Assembly: GCA_903957365.1 (NCBI GenBank)
Contig: CAJBPB010000034.1
Location: forward strand, 1 to 64,000
From: an uncultured Bacteroidota bacterium
GTDB taxonomy: Bacteria > Bacteroidota > Bacteroidia > Bacteroidales > F082
DNA length: 64,000 nucleotides
Direction of reading: 5' to 3'
Shown: one piece after another, positions 10,359 to 19,748 of the stretch
How positions within the stretch are numbered: position 1 is the stretch's first letter
Layout of the letters: each line of letters begins with the position of its first letter
Program-made: the position numbers and the translations under genes
Notes under the pieces: generated by a model
Seen by the model: only the letters and a program-made list of their open reading frames with translations
The model's database searches: none
Told to the model about the DNA's origin: nothing

Positions 10359-10555
10359 TGCTTTCATTTTGATGTATTTTTGATGAAATATACGTTTTAA
10401 GTGATAATTTTAAATTCCGTATGTTTCGCTGATGTCAGATGTGAAATATTTAAGGAATGAACTGGATTTCAGATGGTAAACATTTTTTATTTATCCCAGT
10501 TTAAGGTCAGTTTCAATTACAAATTAACTAAACCGTTCAATTTAATACGAAAACC

Positions 10556-11911
10556 ATGTCAAAATCTTTTTTGATTCACGGTGCAGAAATTGTGAACGAA
10601 GGCAAAAGATTCGTCGCAGATATTGCTGTCAGCAATGGCAAAATCGAACGGATTCTGTCACCAGATGATGTTGTCTCATCTGCAAAATACCAATCATACG
10701 AAAAGATTAATGCCACCGGAAAAATAATTATTCCCGGCGTAATCGATGATCAGGTGCATTTCAGGGAACCGGGTTTTACGCACAAAGGCGATATTTACAC
10801 CGAAAGCCGTGCCGGTGTAGCTGGTGGTATTACAACTTTTATGGAGATGCCGAATACCTCACCAAACACACTGACCCAGTTGTTGCTGGAAGAGAAATAC
10901 GCATTGGCTGCAAAAAAATCGTTGGCCAACTATTCATTTTATATGGGCGCCTCTAACGACAACCTTTCTGAAGTTATCAAAACCGATCCAAGACATGTTT
11001 GCGGCATCAAGGTTTTTATGGGTTCCAGCACCGGTAATATGCTTGTCGATGATCAGAAAACTCTTCAGGGTATTTTCTCTGAGGCACCTTGTCTTGTAGC
11101 TGTGCATTGTGAAGATGAACCCACCATTCAAAAGAATTTCCTTGAATTCAGGGCAAAATATAAGGACGATGCACCCGCTTCGATTCATCCGATGATCCGT
11201 AATGCCGAAGCATGTTATTTGTCATCAGCAAAAGCGGTCGCCCTTGCCAAAGAGTATAATACCCGTTTGCATATTCTTCATTTGTCTACTGCTGCTGAAA
11301 TGTCACTTTTTGTAAATGATATTCCGTTGAAAGACAAACGTATTACCGCCGAAGTATGCATGCATCATCTTTGGTTCAGCGATGAAGATTATGCGACAAA
11401 AGGCAATTTAATTAAATGGAATCCGGCAGTGAAATCAGCTGCTGATCGGGCAATGCTTTGGACAGCATTGCTTGACGGACGTATCGATGTGATTGCGACT
11501 GACCATGCGCCGCATACCTTTGAAGAAAAACTTCGTCCTTATTTCCATAGTCCGTCAGGTGGTCCAATGGTACAACATCTGTTACAGGCCATGTTTCAGT
11601 TTTATCATAATGGAAAAGTTTCACTTGAGTTTTTAGTGCAAAAAATGTGTCATAATCCTGCCATTGCTTTTCAGATTGAAAAACGTGGTTTTATCCGTGA
11701 AGGTTACGCGGCTGATTTGGTGGTGGTGGATCTGAATTCACCCCAAACCGTTGAAAAATCAAACCTGTTTTACAAAGTAGGTTGGTCCCCTCTTGAAGGG
11801 GAAACTTTCAACACATCTGTATGTCAGACATTTATCAATGGTAATCTGGTGTACGATTCAGGTGAATTTTTTGAATCAATCAAAGGTGAACGATTATTGT
11901 TTGAAAGATGA
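10556..11911 (+). CDS. pyrC: Dihydroorotase
   Basis: The enzyme closes N-carbamoyl-aspartate to dihydroorotate in pyrimidine synthesis. The 451-residue protein has the amidohydrolase features of the class I type: VHFREPG near residue 68, the lysine that is carboxylated in the family in GIKVFMGSSTGN, HILHLSTA, and DHAPHT near the end of the barrel. An oddity is that the usual HxHxREPG reads QVHFREPG, so the first metal-binding histidine is glutamine. I recall the same IDDQVHFREPG in the Porphyromonas enzyme, so it is probably a Bacteroidetes variant and not damage. Its stop overlaps the start of a lipoprotein gene (ATGA), which indicates translational coupling. Confidence 0.93.
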   Translation: MSKSFLIHGAEIVNEGKRFVADIAVSNGKIERILSPDDVVSSAKYQSYEKINATGKIIIPGVIDDQVHFREPGFTHKGDIYTESRAGVAGGITTFMEMPNTSPNTLTQLLLEEKYALAAKKSLANYSFYMGASNDNLSEVIKTDPRHVCGIKVFMGSSTGNMLVDDQKTLQGIFSEAPCLVAVHCEDEPTIQKNFLEFRAKYKDDAPASIHPMIRNAEACYLSSAKAVALAKEYNTRLHILHLSTAAEMSLFVNDIPLKDKRITAEVCMHHLWFSDEDYATKGNLIKWNPAVKSAADRAMLWTALLDGRIDVIATDHAPHTFEEKLRPYFHSPSGGPMVQHLLQAMFQFYHNGKVSLEFLVQKMCHNPAIAFQIEKRGFIREGYAADLVVVDLNSPQTVEKSNLFYKVGWSPLEGETFNTSVCQTFINGNLVYDSGEFFESIKGERLLFER

Positions 11912-12363
11912 AAGCAAACATCTCAGTTGTGATCCTATTGCATTTTTTGATGTTTTCCGGTTGTCAAAACGATTCACAAAAATCTGTTATCCCTGAAAAC
12001 AGTGAGATCATCAGTTCATTTTCGGATGAAAAACCTAACTCAATAAAAATTTACGAAGAGATTGATGGCCAAAAAGTATGGGTCAAAGAAATTCAGTTCT
12101 ATAAAAATGGTGCAAAAAGCATGGAAGGACCGATTTCTGACGGCTTGCGCAATGGCGATTGGATTTCCTGGTACGATGACGGTTCTGTTTGGAGTAAAGG
12201 TGCTTTTAAAAACAATCTGAGAGACGGACGTGGGATTGTTTATTTTCGGAACGGCAAAATTCAAATAGATGGCTACTATGAAAAAGGTGAACGCACAGGA
12301 CTTTGGAAATCGTTTGATGAGGAAGGAAATCTGATCAGCGAAACCGATTATTCAAAAAAATAA
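11908..12363 (+). CDS. Lipoprotein with MORN-like repeats
   Basis: The 151-residue protein begins with a lipoprotein signal (LMFSGC, cysteine near residue 20). It then carries three to four short repeats of the MORN/YwqK type: ENGxW-like units such as GLRNGDWISWYDDGSVWSKG, DGRGIVYFRNGKIQIDGYY and GERTGLWKSFDEEGN. Such repeats fold as a beta-hairpin ladder and are common in Bacteroidetes surface or periplasmic proteins; the specific function is unknown. The start overlaps the pyrC stop by 4 nt, so it is translated from the same message. No functional link to pyrimidine synthesis is evident. Downstream are 215 nt without a gene before the convergent helicase gene. Confidence 0.75.
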   Translation: MKANISVVILLHFLMFSGCQNDSQKSVIPENSEIISSFSDEKPNSIKIYEEIDGQKVWVKEIQFYKNGAKSMEGPISDGLRNGDWISWYDDGSVWSKGAFKNNLRDGRGIVYFRNGKIQIDGYYEKGERTGLWKSFDEEGNLISETDYSKK

Positions 12364-12578
12364 ATGACCTGTCTTTTCAATTCCTTCATTCACGTGGCTT
12401 GGTTTCATACTTGGGTACATTTCCTAAGATACTGAATATCTGATTTTAAATGCAATTTGGCACATTAATTAATCATGAAATGATATTATTAAATTTCAAT
12501 TGCTTAATTGATTTTGCTATTTAGAAATCAATGCAATTATCAATGTGGTTAATCATTAATTTTTTTCTTGAACAACTT

Positions 12579-15545
12579 TCATATAAAGAATTCCATCACT
12601 TCTTCGCTGCTCATCCCTGCAATAGCAGAATCGGAAAGAATAAATTTCTTTGCCAGAGTCTTTTTCTTCTCTTGTAACCTTACTATTTTTTCTTCCACCG
12701 TACCTTTGGTTATGAACCGGTAAACAAACACACTTCTATTCTGTCCAATTCGATGAGACCGGCTTATGGCTTGCATTTCAGCAGCTGGATTCCACCACGG
12801 ATCAAGAATAAAAACATAATCAGCTTCAGCTAAGTTGAGGCCAACACCTCCTGCTTTAAGCGATATGAGGAAAATATTGATTTCAGAATCATTTTTGAAT
12901 GATTGTACCACATTTTCACGATCGGTGGTAGAACCGGTTAACATCGCATATCGGATTCTATTTTCCTTACACCAGCTTTCAAACAACTTTAAATGCCTGA
13001 CAAAGGAAGAAAACACCAGCACCTTGTGGTTTTCAGATAATATAATTAACAATTTTTCGGTTATCTCATCAAATTTTCCGCTGCCAGACTGAGAATCAGG
13101 ATCGATTAAACGTGGATGGTTAGCAATCTGACGGAGTTGCATCAAAGCCTGCAACACCATCACTGATGATGATTTCACTCCGTCCTGCACGCCTTCCATT
13201 ATCTGGTTTCGGACTTTAGATTTTTCAGTCTCATACATTTTCAACTGCCCCTCATCCATTGTGCAATAACTTATCATTTCAGTAATTGGCGGCAATTCAG
13301 GGGCTACATCTTCCTTGCTGCGCCGCAAAACGAATGGCTGCAATAATTTGAGTAATTCATCTCCAACTTCATGCTTCAGATTTGCAGCAAGTTGTGTGCT
13401 GAAATATGAATTAAAAGTAGTATAACTACCTAAAAGACCAGGATTTAGAAAATTCATCTGAGACCAAAGATCGCTTAAACTATTCTCAACAGGCGTTCCC
13501 GTCAACGCAATACGATGGTCACTTTGTAAACGAATGATGGCATTGGCTGTTTTTGAAAAAGGATTCTTAATATTCTGGCTTTCATCGAGTATGACATAAG
13601 AAAATGAATATTTTTCAAGAAAATCAATGTCATTTCTCAAGGTTCCATAGGTCGTAATTACTATATGATTTCGTTTCAATGTTTCTAATGAAAGACTTCG
13701 GCCTGAACCAGTATGCGCATATACTTTCATAAAAGGGGCAAAACGATTAAGCTCATGCATCCAGTTATGGATTAGCGAAGCTGGCATAATCACCAGGCTG
13801 CAAGGGAGTTGCATTTCTGTGATCAGATTATCCTTGGTATGAAAATTCAGTTGAATAGGGTCGGTATGAGTAAATATATCAAGCTGCGTTCCGTTTGGAA
13901 CAGATTCAGCAGATAGTGCTATTTCATTGAATTCTGCCTTGTTTTTATTGAATGAATAGTATAAACTCAACACAGCAATCACCTGAAGCGTTTTACCCAA
14001 TCCCATATCATCCGCTAATAAACAGCCAAATCCCAATTTGCTTAACCTTTTCATCCAACCAAAACCAAATAACTGGTAAGGGCGTAAATTCACATTAAAA
14101 AGTTCAGGAAGGTCGAAAACTTCAGCATCTGATTCCTGATGTATAAGCGCTTCAATATCAGGAAAATCAAATCCCTGAAGCAGCCGGTACTGATACTTTT
14201 GAAGATGCAGATTGCCATTTTTAACTTTGGAAAAAAAGGCAAGATCATAATAACGGGTAAACCATTCATTTGGCAAAAGAAATATCGACCCGTCCGGCAA
14301 AATATATTTGTTAAGATTTTGCAGAATATTGTTTATGAACCTGGAGAATGGAATCTTATATTTACCAATATTTACAATGGCATGCAGATCGAACCAATCC
14401 GCTCCAGCCTCCAGGGATAATTCAATGGATCCGGGCTCAAAACAATACTGATCATTTTCTTTCTGTTCAATCCTGAAACCATGATCTACAATTTGGTCCC
14501 GATGCAAAATTATCCAATCAACCAATGCGGATGTTGGGTTTGTTTTGTCGTCTGAAGGTAATCTGAATGTTGATTCAAACTGAATCAGACCAAGTGATTT
14601 GAGAAATTTCCTTTGTTTTTCTTCCCATCGTTCGTCACGTTTTAATTTGTTAAAAAGAAAACCAAGGTCACCATGCTTCAGCTCGGTAATTGTTTTTTGG
14701 GGATGGTTTGCCAACACCTTTTTATTACCATAAGTGAACATCAGCACAAGGGAAGGTAAACCCTGCCAGTCATGCTCAAGCACCAAATCTGCACCTGGCT
14801 CGGCCTGTATTTCGTTGATAACAAATCCCTCTGCAATAATTTCACATCGGTTAATAATTTTTTTAATGAATGTGCTAAAATATTGAGCTTCAATTCGTTT
14901 TGGTATTTCTATGGATTCCTTTTTCAAAAAAGGAATAAGGAATTTTCCATTGATACTGTTGTCAAATTTAAAAAGACGATTTTCGGAAAGATATAAACAC
15001 GGCTCATAAGTCAAAATACAGTTATTGGGGTGCTGCAGATTCACTTTTTGTTTATTCAGAAAAGCTTCAAAAGTGTAAATTGTACCACTTTCTGAACGGC
15101 GGAACCGAAGGTTTGCTTCTGCTTTGCTATTGTATATTTGGATTCTCTCGTTTGGATAAAGGTTAGGGAAATACTTTGATTCATATAAAGGAATATCATG
15201 AAGTCTCAGTTGATCGACTATGCTTATCAAAACCTTTTCGACAAATGGCAAAATGATCTGATCAAATACTTTTTTATCAGTTTTTTTCCAAAAATCTTCA
15301 GAATTGACTCCTTTTTTTGCAAACCGGGCTACAAGCGCATCGGACTCAATAGAAGCTGATAACTCAATCAGATTTAATGCAATAGCTTTATGTTTTTCTT
15401 CAAGATTTATAATACCTGAGGCAGTAAGTTTCTCAGAAACTGAAAGATATTCAGTATCGTTAACAATACAGACAAACGGATAAACAGAGAAGTCGAATCT
15501 TTTGGCAGGTTTCAATATTCCTACCAGCTGGAATACTACAGCCAT
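12579..15545 (-). CDS. SNF2-family DEAD/DEAH-box helicase
   Basis: The 988-residue protein is a Swi2/Snf2-type ATPase of the bacterial RapA/HepA-like superfamily, expected to translocate on double-stranded DNA and remodel protein-DNA complexes. The long N-terminal part (about 1-470) has no domain I can name. The motor follows: LLADDMGLGKTLQVIAVL (Walker A, near residue 510), ILDESQNIKN (DEXH box near 650), ALTGTPVENSLSDLWSQ, then the C-terminal lobe with GGVGLNLAEADYVFILDPWW and SRSHRIGQNRSVFVYRF. All core motifs are intact. No SWIM domain or restriction-modification partner is seen, so I make no defence-system claim. It stands alone on the minus strand and starts at an ATG. Confidence 0.9.
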   Translation of the reverse strand: MAVVFQLVGILKPAKRFDFSVYPFVCIVNDTEYLSVSEKLTASGIINLEEKHKAIALNLIELSASIESDALVARFAKKGVNSEDFWKKTDKKVFDQIILPFVEKVLISIVDQLRLHDIPLYESKYFPNLYPNERIQIYNSKAEANLRFRRSESGTIYTFEAFLNKQKVNLQHPNNCILTYEPCLYLSENRLFKFDNSINGKFLIPFLKKESIEIPKRIEAQYFSTFIKKIINRCEIIAEGFVINEIQAEPGADLVLEHDWQGLPSLVLMFTYGNKKVLANHPQKTITELKHGDLGFLFNKLKRDERWEEKQRKFLKSLGLIQFESTFRLPSDDKTNPTSALVDWIILHRDQIVDHGFRIEQKENDQYCFEPGSIELSLEAGADWFDLHAIVNIGKYKIPFSRFINNILQNLNKYILPDGSIFLLPNEWFTRYYDLAFFSKVKNGNLHLQKYQYRLLQGFDFPDIEALIHQESDAEVFDLPELFNVNLRPYQLFGFGWMKRLSKLGFGCLLADDMGLGKTLQVIAVLSLYYSFNKNKAEFNEIALSAESVPNGTQLDIFTHTDPIQLNFHTKDNLITEMQLPCSLVIMPASLIHNWMHELNRFAPFMKVYAHTGSGRSLSLETLKRNHIVITTYGTLRNDIDFLEKYSFSYVILDESQNIKNPFSKTANAIIRLQSDHRIALTGTPVENSLSDLWSQMNFLNPGLLGSYTTFNSYFSTQLAANLKHEVGDELLKLLQPFVLRRSKEDVAPELPPITEMISYCTMDEGQLKMYETEKSKVRNQIMEGVQDGVKSSSVMVLQALMQLRQIANHPRLIDPDSQSGSGKFDEITEKLLIILSENHKVLVFSSFVRHLKLFESWCKENRIRYAMLTGSTTDRENVVQSFKNDSEINIFLISLKAGGVGLNLAEADYVFILDPWWNPAAEMQAISRSHRIGQNRSVFVYRFITKGTVEEKIVRLQEKKKTLAKKFILSDSAIAGMSSEEVMEFFI

Positions 15546-15720
15546 GATTGGTGACAGAGTTAGTGATTATTACCGGATACAAATCGAATTTAATTTATTA
15601 TAGAATTTGTCTAAAATCCAAAATATTTGAAAAAACAGATTGGTTCTATCTTACCTGCAAATTCATAGACCAGTTTTTTTTAAATACTATTCTTTGGAAT
15701 TAGATGACTTAGCTTGCATT

Positions 15721-16959
15721 TTAATCAATATTTATGAATTGTTTTTCAAACCTTTTTATAATTTGTCTGACAGTATATACTGATGAAAGCCAGCCAATTA
15801 CAAAAACAACTCCGAAAACTTTTATAATATCCAGTATCTTTAGTTCGACCGGATATGCGTCAATAATGAAAGTTCCTGTTTCGTTACCCAATTTCAATAC
15901 ACCAAAATACTGCTGAATCAAAACGACAACAACGCCGAGTACCAAGCCCAGAATTCCACCCGTAAGGGTGATCAAAACGCCTTCAGTCAAAAATAATTTC
16001 TTTATCAGTTGAGGGGTTGCTCCCAATTTCCGGAGTATGCCAATATCTTTTTGTTTATCTACGATAAGCATTGTCAATGAACCAATTACATTAAATGTCG
16101 CCAGGATTAAAATAAAAGTCAGGATGAAAAAGATTGCCCATTTCTCAGATCGCATGATCTGATAGAGCGTTTCCTGTTGCTGCATAGTATTCTTAACTGT
16201 GAACCCATTTCCTGTAATCGATTCAACCTTTTCCTGCAGAACAATTATATCGGCACCTTTAATGGCAAAAAGCTCCACAGAGGTCATTTCACTTTGACTA
16301 CCAAGTAGTTCTGAAGCAAAAGCAATAGGAACAATCACATGCGTTTCGTCCATCTCCTGTTTCGAATTAAACACTCCGGAAACAGGCAATGCGCGAAAGT
16401 TGAAAGCCTGTTCGAATGAAAAACTGGATGGATCGCCTCTTTTAGGAACATATACAGTAAGCAATGCTGCCGGATTTCTTGTATTTAATCCAAGAAACCA
16501 GCCCACTCCTGCGCCAGCTATAGCCTTTTCACCTGTTTCATTTTCCAATATAAAGTTGCCGCTAACCATCAAACTATCAAAAATACCGGTTGTCTGATAA
16601 TTATGACTCACGCCTTTCAATTTACCAATATGCTGTTTGTCTTTGTATCGGAATAATGCATCTTCCTCAATCACTTTCACAGCATATCCGACATCCTGCA
16701 ATGACTCAATCTTTTTAAAATCAAACGCCTCATCATCAAAATACTTACCTGTTTTCGGCTCGATAACCAAATCCGCTGATACGGCTGTTATCATGTCAGT
16801 AATTACTTTCTCAAACCCATTAAATACCGACAAGACAACAATCAGGGCAAAAGCCCCTACGCCTACGCCTACAACAGAAATCAAGGTTATTATATTGATG
16901 AGATTGTGGCTCTTTTTAGCCACCAGATACCGTTTCGCAATGTAAAAGGCTACATTCAC
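15721..16959 (-). CDS. LolC/LolE-like FtsX-family ABC permease
   Basis: The 412-residue membrane protein matches the lipoprotein-releasing permease family. An N-terminal helix (about 22-46, followed by LSVFNGFEKVITDM) is followed by a large periplasmic domain. Three C-terminal helices then make the FtsX domain (KWAIFFILTFILILATFNVIGSL, and DKQKDIGILRKLGA, the cytoplasmic coupling segment). In proteobacteria such permeases work with the ATPase LolD to extract lipoproteins from the inner membrane; no ATPase gene is adjacent here. The start codon is GTG. It is the last gene of a minus-strand run with rbfA and a methyltransferase, 33 nt after the methyltransferase stop. Confidence 0.87.
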   Translation of the reverse strand: MNVAFYIAKRYLVAKKSHNLINIITLISVVGVGVGAFALIVVLSVFNGFEKVITDMITAVSADLVIEPKTGKYFDDEAFDFKKIESLQDVGYAVKVIEEDALFRYKDKQHIGKLKGVSHNYQTTGIFDSLMVSGNFILENETGEKAIAGAGVGWFLGLNTRNPAALLTVYVPKRGDPSSFSFEQAFNFRALPVSGVFNSKQEMDETHVIVPIAFASELLGSQSEMTSVELFAIKGADIIVLQEKVESITGNGFTVKNTMQQQETLYQIMRSEKWAIFFILTFILILATFNVIGSLTMLIVDKQKDIGILRKLGATPQLIKKLFLTEGVLITLTGGILGLVLGVVVVLIQQYFGVLKLGNETGTFIIDAYPVELKILDIIKVFGVVFVIGWLSSVYTVRQIIKRFEKQFINID

Positions 16960-16992
16960 ATTTTCAGGAATTCAGGTTATTATGTGGTAAAG

Positions 16993-17823
16993 TTATAAAG
17001 TTTTCCACGCGCTTGCAATGACTCCGGTACCGGTTTTGTGCTTCATGTTCACATCCAATGAATTAAGAATCAGACAGAAAGGAAGTACAAGCAGATAATA
17101 AAACGGAAGGATTACAAAGAAAACCTTAGAAATATTCAATAACTGTATCGGATATTTCATCGAAAGTCTCCACGAAATTTTACCGGGTGTACCATATTGG
17201 TAATGAATTTCTGTTCTCGAAAATCCAGCCACCCTGAGTTTTGCATCAAGATCGGCAATTCCATATCCATCACGCACATGTTCATCAACAAATCCAACCG
17301 CACCATGTTCATGATCGTGCTCATGCTCATGCACATCTGACCCCCCCTGGTCTGAAGGTGTTGAAATCAACAGCATCCCACCTGGCCTAAGCGCGGCATA
17401 GTAGTTTTTCAAAACCAGCACATCCTCTTCAATATGCTCCATCACATCCACACATAAAACAAGATCAAATCGGTTTTTGAAGTTAAGCCTGGTTAAATCA
17501 GCGACTTCAAAATGCGTGTTTTTGAAACCAATCCGTGAGAAAAATGCATTGCAATCAGCAATCTGTTCATCTTTAACATCCACACCCAAAATATTCAGTT
17601 TTGGATTTTTCCGACCAAGATAATACACATATTGTCCAAACCCAGACCCTGCATCTAAAACGTTTTTAGCATCATTCGCTGTTGACATCCAGATCCGGAG
17701 CTGTTTTTTTATATGCCAGGTTCTCAATAAAAGTATGTCAAGCAGGCGGTAAAATAGTTTACGGGAGAATGGAGACTTATTAAAAACAGCACCCAGGCTG
17801 CGCTTTATCGGGTCGTATTGCAT
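16993..17823 (-). CDS. Class I SAM-dependent methyltransferase
   Basis: The 276-residue protein has the methyltransferase fold: VLDAGSGFGQYVYYLG (SAM-binding motif I), NILGVDVKDEQIADC (acidic motif II), FDLVLCVDVMEHI and LRPGGMLLISTP. Between the core and the C-terminal part is a histidine-acidic stretch, HEHEHDHEHGAVGFVDEH. A hydrophobic segment near residues 232-255 could anchor it to the membrane. The substrate is unknown; the UbiE/Coq5-like core and possible membrane contact suggest a lipid or envelope substrate, but this is weak. It lies between rbfA (upstream, 87 nt away) and a LolC/E-like permease on the same strand. Confidence 0.82.
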   Translation of the reverse strand: MQYDPIKRSLGAVFNKSPFSRKLFYRLLDILLLRTWHIKKQLRIWMSTANDAKNVLDAGSGFGQYVYYLGRKNPKLNILGVDVKDEQIADCNAFFSRIGFKNTHFEVADLTRLNFKNRFDLVLCVDVMEHIEEDVLVLKNYYAALRPGGMLLISTPSDQGGSDVHEHEHDHEHGAVGFVDEHVRDGYGIADLDAKLRVAGFSRTEIHYQYGTPGKISWRLSMKYPIQLLNISKVFFVILPFYYLLVLPFCLILNSLDVNMKHKTGTGVIASAWKTL

Positions 17824-17910
17824 CTGTTTTTAAGGTAAATGAATTTATACTTGGGTTTTAAATTTGAAATTATCCAGGAATCTGAAAATGAAAACTGAAG
17901 CAATCAGGAA

Positions 17911-18252
17911 TCAACCGTTTTTCAACAGATTATCAATGTTTTCAAGGTAATCGAGTGAATCATCCAGAAAAAACTGCAGATTCGGTATAATCCTCAATTG
18001 ACCCCCAACACGTTTTCCAAGATGTCCGCGTATCTCCTTTGTGTGGGTCTTGATTTTCTCAACAGACTCCGCTTTTTTCTTGGTAGCGAAAATACTCAGA
18101 TACACGCGTGCAATCGACAGGTCGGAAGTAATAACAACTTTAGTTACTGACACCATCACACCTGGTACGACGGACCGCATTTCGATCTGAAAAATTTCGC
18201 TCAGATCTTTCTGAAGTAACTTATTGATTTTTTGCTGACGTTGTGTTTCCAT
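17911..18252 (-). CDS. rbfA: Ribosome-binding factor A
   Basis: RbfA binds immature 30S subunits and helps 16S rRNA 5'-end maturation, notably in the cold. The 113-residue product (METQRQQKINKLLQKDLSEI) has the KH-like core: VSVTKVVITSDLSIARVYLS and LGKRVGGQLRIIPNLQFFLDDSLD. A longer frame opens at 18282, but a perfect -7 element (TACCTTTG on this strand, 18257-18264) sits between the two starts, so I chose 18252. With that promoter the transcript would begin at or within a couple of bases of the AUG, so the mRNA is probably leaderless. It heads the run with the methyltransferase and the LolC/E-like permease. Confidence 0.92.
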   Translation of the reverse strand: METQRQQKINKLLQKDLSEIFQIEMRSVVPGVMVSVTKVVITSDLSIARVYLSIFATKKKAESVEKIKTHTKEIRGHLGKRVGGQLRIIPNLQFFLDDSLDYLENIDNLLKNG

Positions 18253-18256
18253 GGTA

Positions 18257-18264
18257 CAAAGGTA
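18257..18264 (-). promoter_or_regulatory. Bacteroidetes -7 element (TACCTTTG) for rbfA
   Basis: An exact TAnnTTTG match on the minus strand is separated from the rbfA ATG by only 4 nt. It excludes the longer start and implies a leaderless or nearly leaderless message. No convincing -33 element is seen. Confidence 0.55.
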
Positions 18265-18419
18265 TGGAATTTTTTTAGTCACCGGCTAAGAGCAAGTTAC
18301 GACAGAAACCGGAGATTGCAAAAAAACATATAAAGCCTTCGCTGGCTGTTTACAAACTCCGGTAACTGGATAAAAAATGGAATACCAATCTCACATTTTC
18401 AGTATTTATCAATTTAACC

Positions 18420-18427
18420 TACTTTTG
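18420..18427 (+). promoter_or_regulatory. Bacteroidetes -7 element (TACTTTTG) for the M20 gene
   Basis: An exact TAnnTTTG match lies 19 nt before the ATG at 18447; no convincing -33 element is seen. Confidence 0.5.
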
Positions 18428-18446
18428 TAATTAAGATAAAATCTCT

Positions 18447-19634
18447 ATGGTACAATCACATATCAAGGAACTTGCAGCCCGGTTTTTCCACGAAACCGTT
18501 TTCTACAGGCAACATCTTCACCGTCATCCTGAGTTGAGTTTTATGGAAAGTGAGACGGCTGCATTCGTCTCGTCAAAACTGAAAGAATTTGGGATTTCCC
18601 ATAAAAAAGATGTTGGCGGTCACGGGATTATCGCGCTGATTGAAGGACGCAATCCTTCAGATAAATGTACAGCTTTGCGTGCTGATCTGGATGCATTGCC
18701 GATTCAGGAGATTTCAACCAAATCGTACTGTTCTGTAAATGATGGTGTTATGCATGCCTGCGGCCATGATGTCCATACCGCTATGCTTCTGAGTGCGGGC
18801 CGCATACTTCACGAAATGAGACAACACTTTAATGGAACCGTGAAATTGATCTTTCAACCGGCCGAGGAAAAACTTCCGGGAGGAGCTGTAGAAATCATTC
18901 GTGCCGGTGGTCTGGAAAATCCCAGACCGGATCAGATTATTGGCCAGCATGTGCTGCCAACGCTCGAAAGTGGAAAAGTTGGTTTCAGATCGGGCGCATT
19001 TATGGCATCAGGCGACGAAATAAATATTCGTGTTTTCGGCAAAGGCGGCCATGCTGCCATGCCCGAAAGGATAAATGATACTGTCCTGATCGCTTCTCAG
19101 ATTATCGTGAATCTTCAGCAGGTGGTGAGCCGTTTCGCTTCGCCACTTATCCCGACGGTGCTGTCATTTGGGAAAATCATTGCCAATGGCGCTCACAATG
19201 TTATTCCTTCAGAAGTATTGATTCAAGGTACATTCAGAACTTTTGACGAAACCTGGCGCGCCAAAGCCAAAGAACATATCATTCGCATTGCCCAGCAAAC
19301 TGCTGCTGCAGGAGGAGCGAAAGCAGAGGTAATGATCGAACAGGGTTATCCATTTCTGTGGAATGATGAGGAAACGACCCGCTCTGCGCGTAAGGCTGCT
19401 ATTGAATATCTTGGAAAAGAGAATGTTGTGGATCTGGATCAACGGATGACCACGGAAGATTTTGCCTGGTATTCGCAACAATTGCCCGCCTGCTTTTACA
19501 GAATCGGGACGCATAATCCGGCACAAAAGATCAATGGTGATTTACACACTGCAACCTTCGACGTTGACGAAAACATGCTCGAAACAGGAACAGGATTGAT
19601 GGCGTGGATTGCGATGAATAATTTGAGAATTTGA
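18447..19634 (+). CDS. M20-family metal-dependent amidohydrolase
   Basis: The 395-residue protein belongs to the peptidase M20D group, which hydrolyses N-acyl or N-carbamoyl amino acids and related amides in the cytoplasm. Visible features are HRHPELSFME, LRADLDALPI, the metal-binding HACGHDVHTAMLL (near residue 110), QPAEEKLPGGA with the catalytic glutamate pair, and the dimerisation insert (GDEINIRVFGKGGHAAMP). A C-terminal TTEDFAWYSQQLPACFYRIGT carries the remaining ligands. No signal peptide is present. It is monocistronic in appearance, with a -7 element just upstream and 114 nt before mtnA. The exact acyl substrate cannot be read from the sequence; hippurate or N-acetyl amino acids are typical. 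Confidence 0.9.
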   Translation: MVQSHIKELAARFFHETVFYRQHLHRHPELSFMESETAAFVSSKLKEFGISHKKDVGGHGIIALIEGRNPSDKCTALRADLDALPIQEISTKSYCSVNDGVMHACGHDVHTAMLLSAGRILHEMRQHFNGTVKLIFQPAEEKLPGGAVEIIRAGGLENPRPDQIIGQHVLPTLESGKVGFRSGAFMASGDEINIRVFGKGGHAAMPERINDTVLIASQIIVNLQQVVSRFASPLIPTVLSFGKIIANGAHNVIPSEVLIQGTFRTFDETWRAKAKEHIIRIAQQTAAAGGAKAEVMIEQGYPFLWNDEETTRSARKAAIEYLGKENVVDLDQRMTTEDFAWYSQQLPACFYRIGTHNPAQKINGDLHTATFDVDENMLETGTGLMAWIAMNNLRI

Positions 19635-19748
19635 GAAAAGTTTTAAAAATCAGGCTGTCACGAATCTTTTAAAAAAAAAGTTACTCCTGTTGAATCAATT
19701 CTCAAAAAAACTACTTATTAATAATATTTTTATTTAACTGATTACCTG

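Noticed and set aside
12579-15545. SNF2 helicase as part of a DISARM- or other phage-defence system
   Set aside because: No methyltransferase, PLD or defence partner is adjacent on the same strand; it stands alone.
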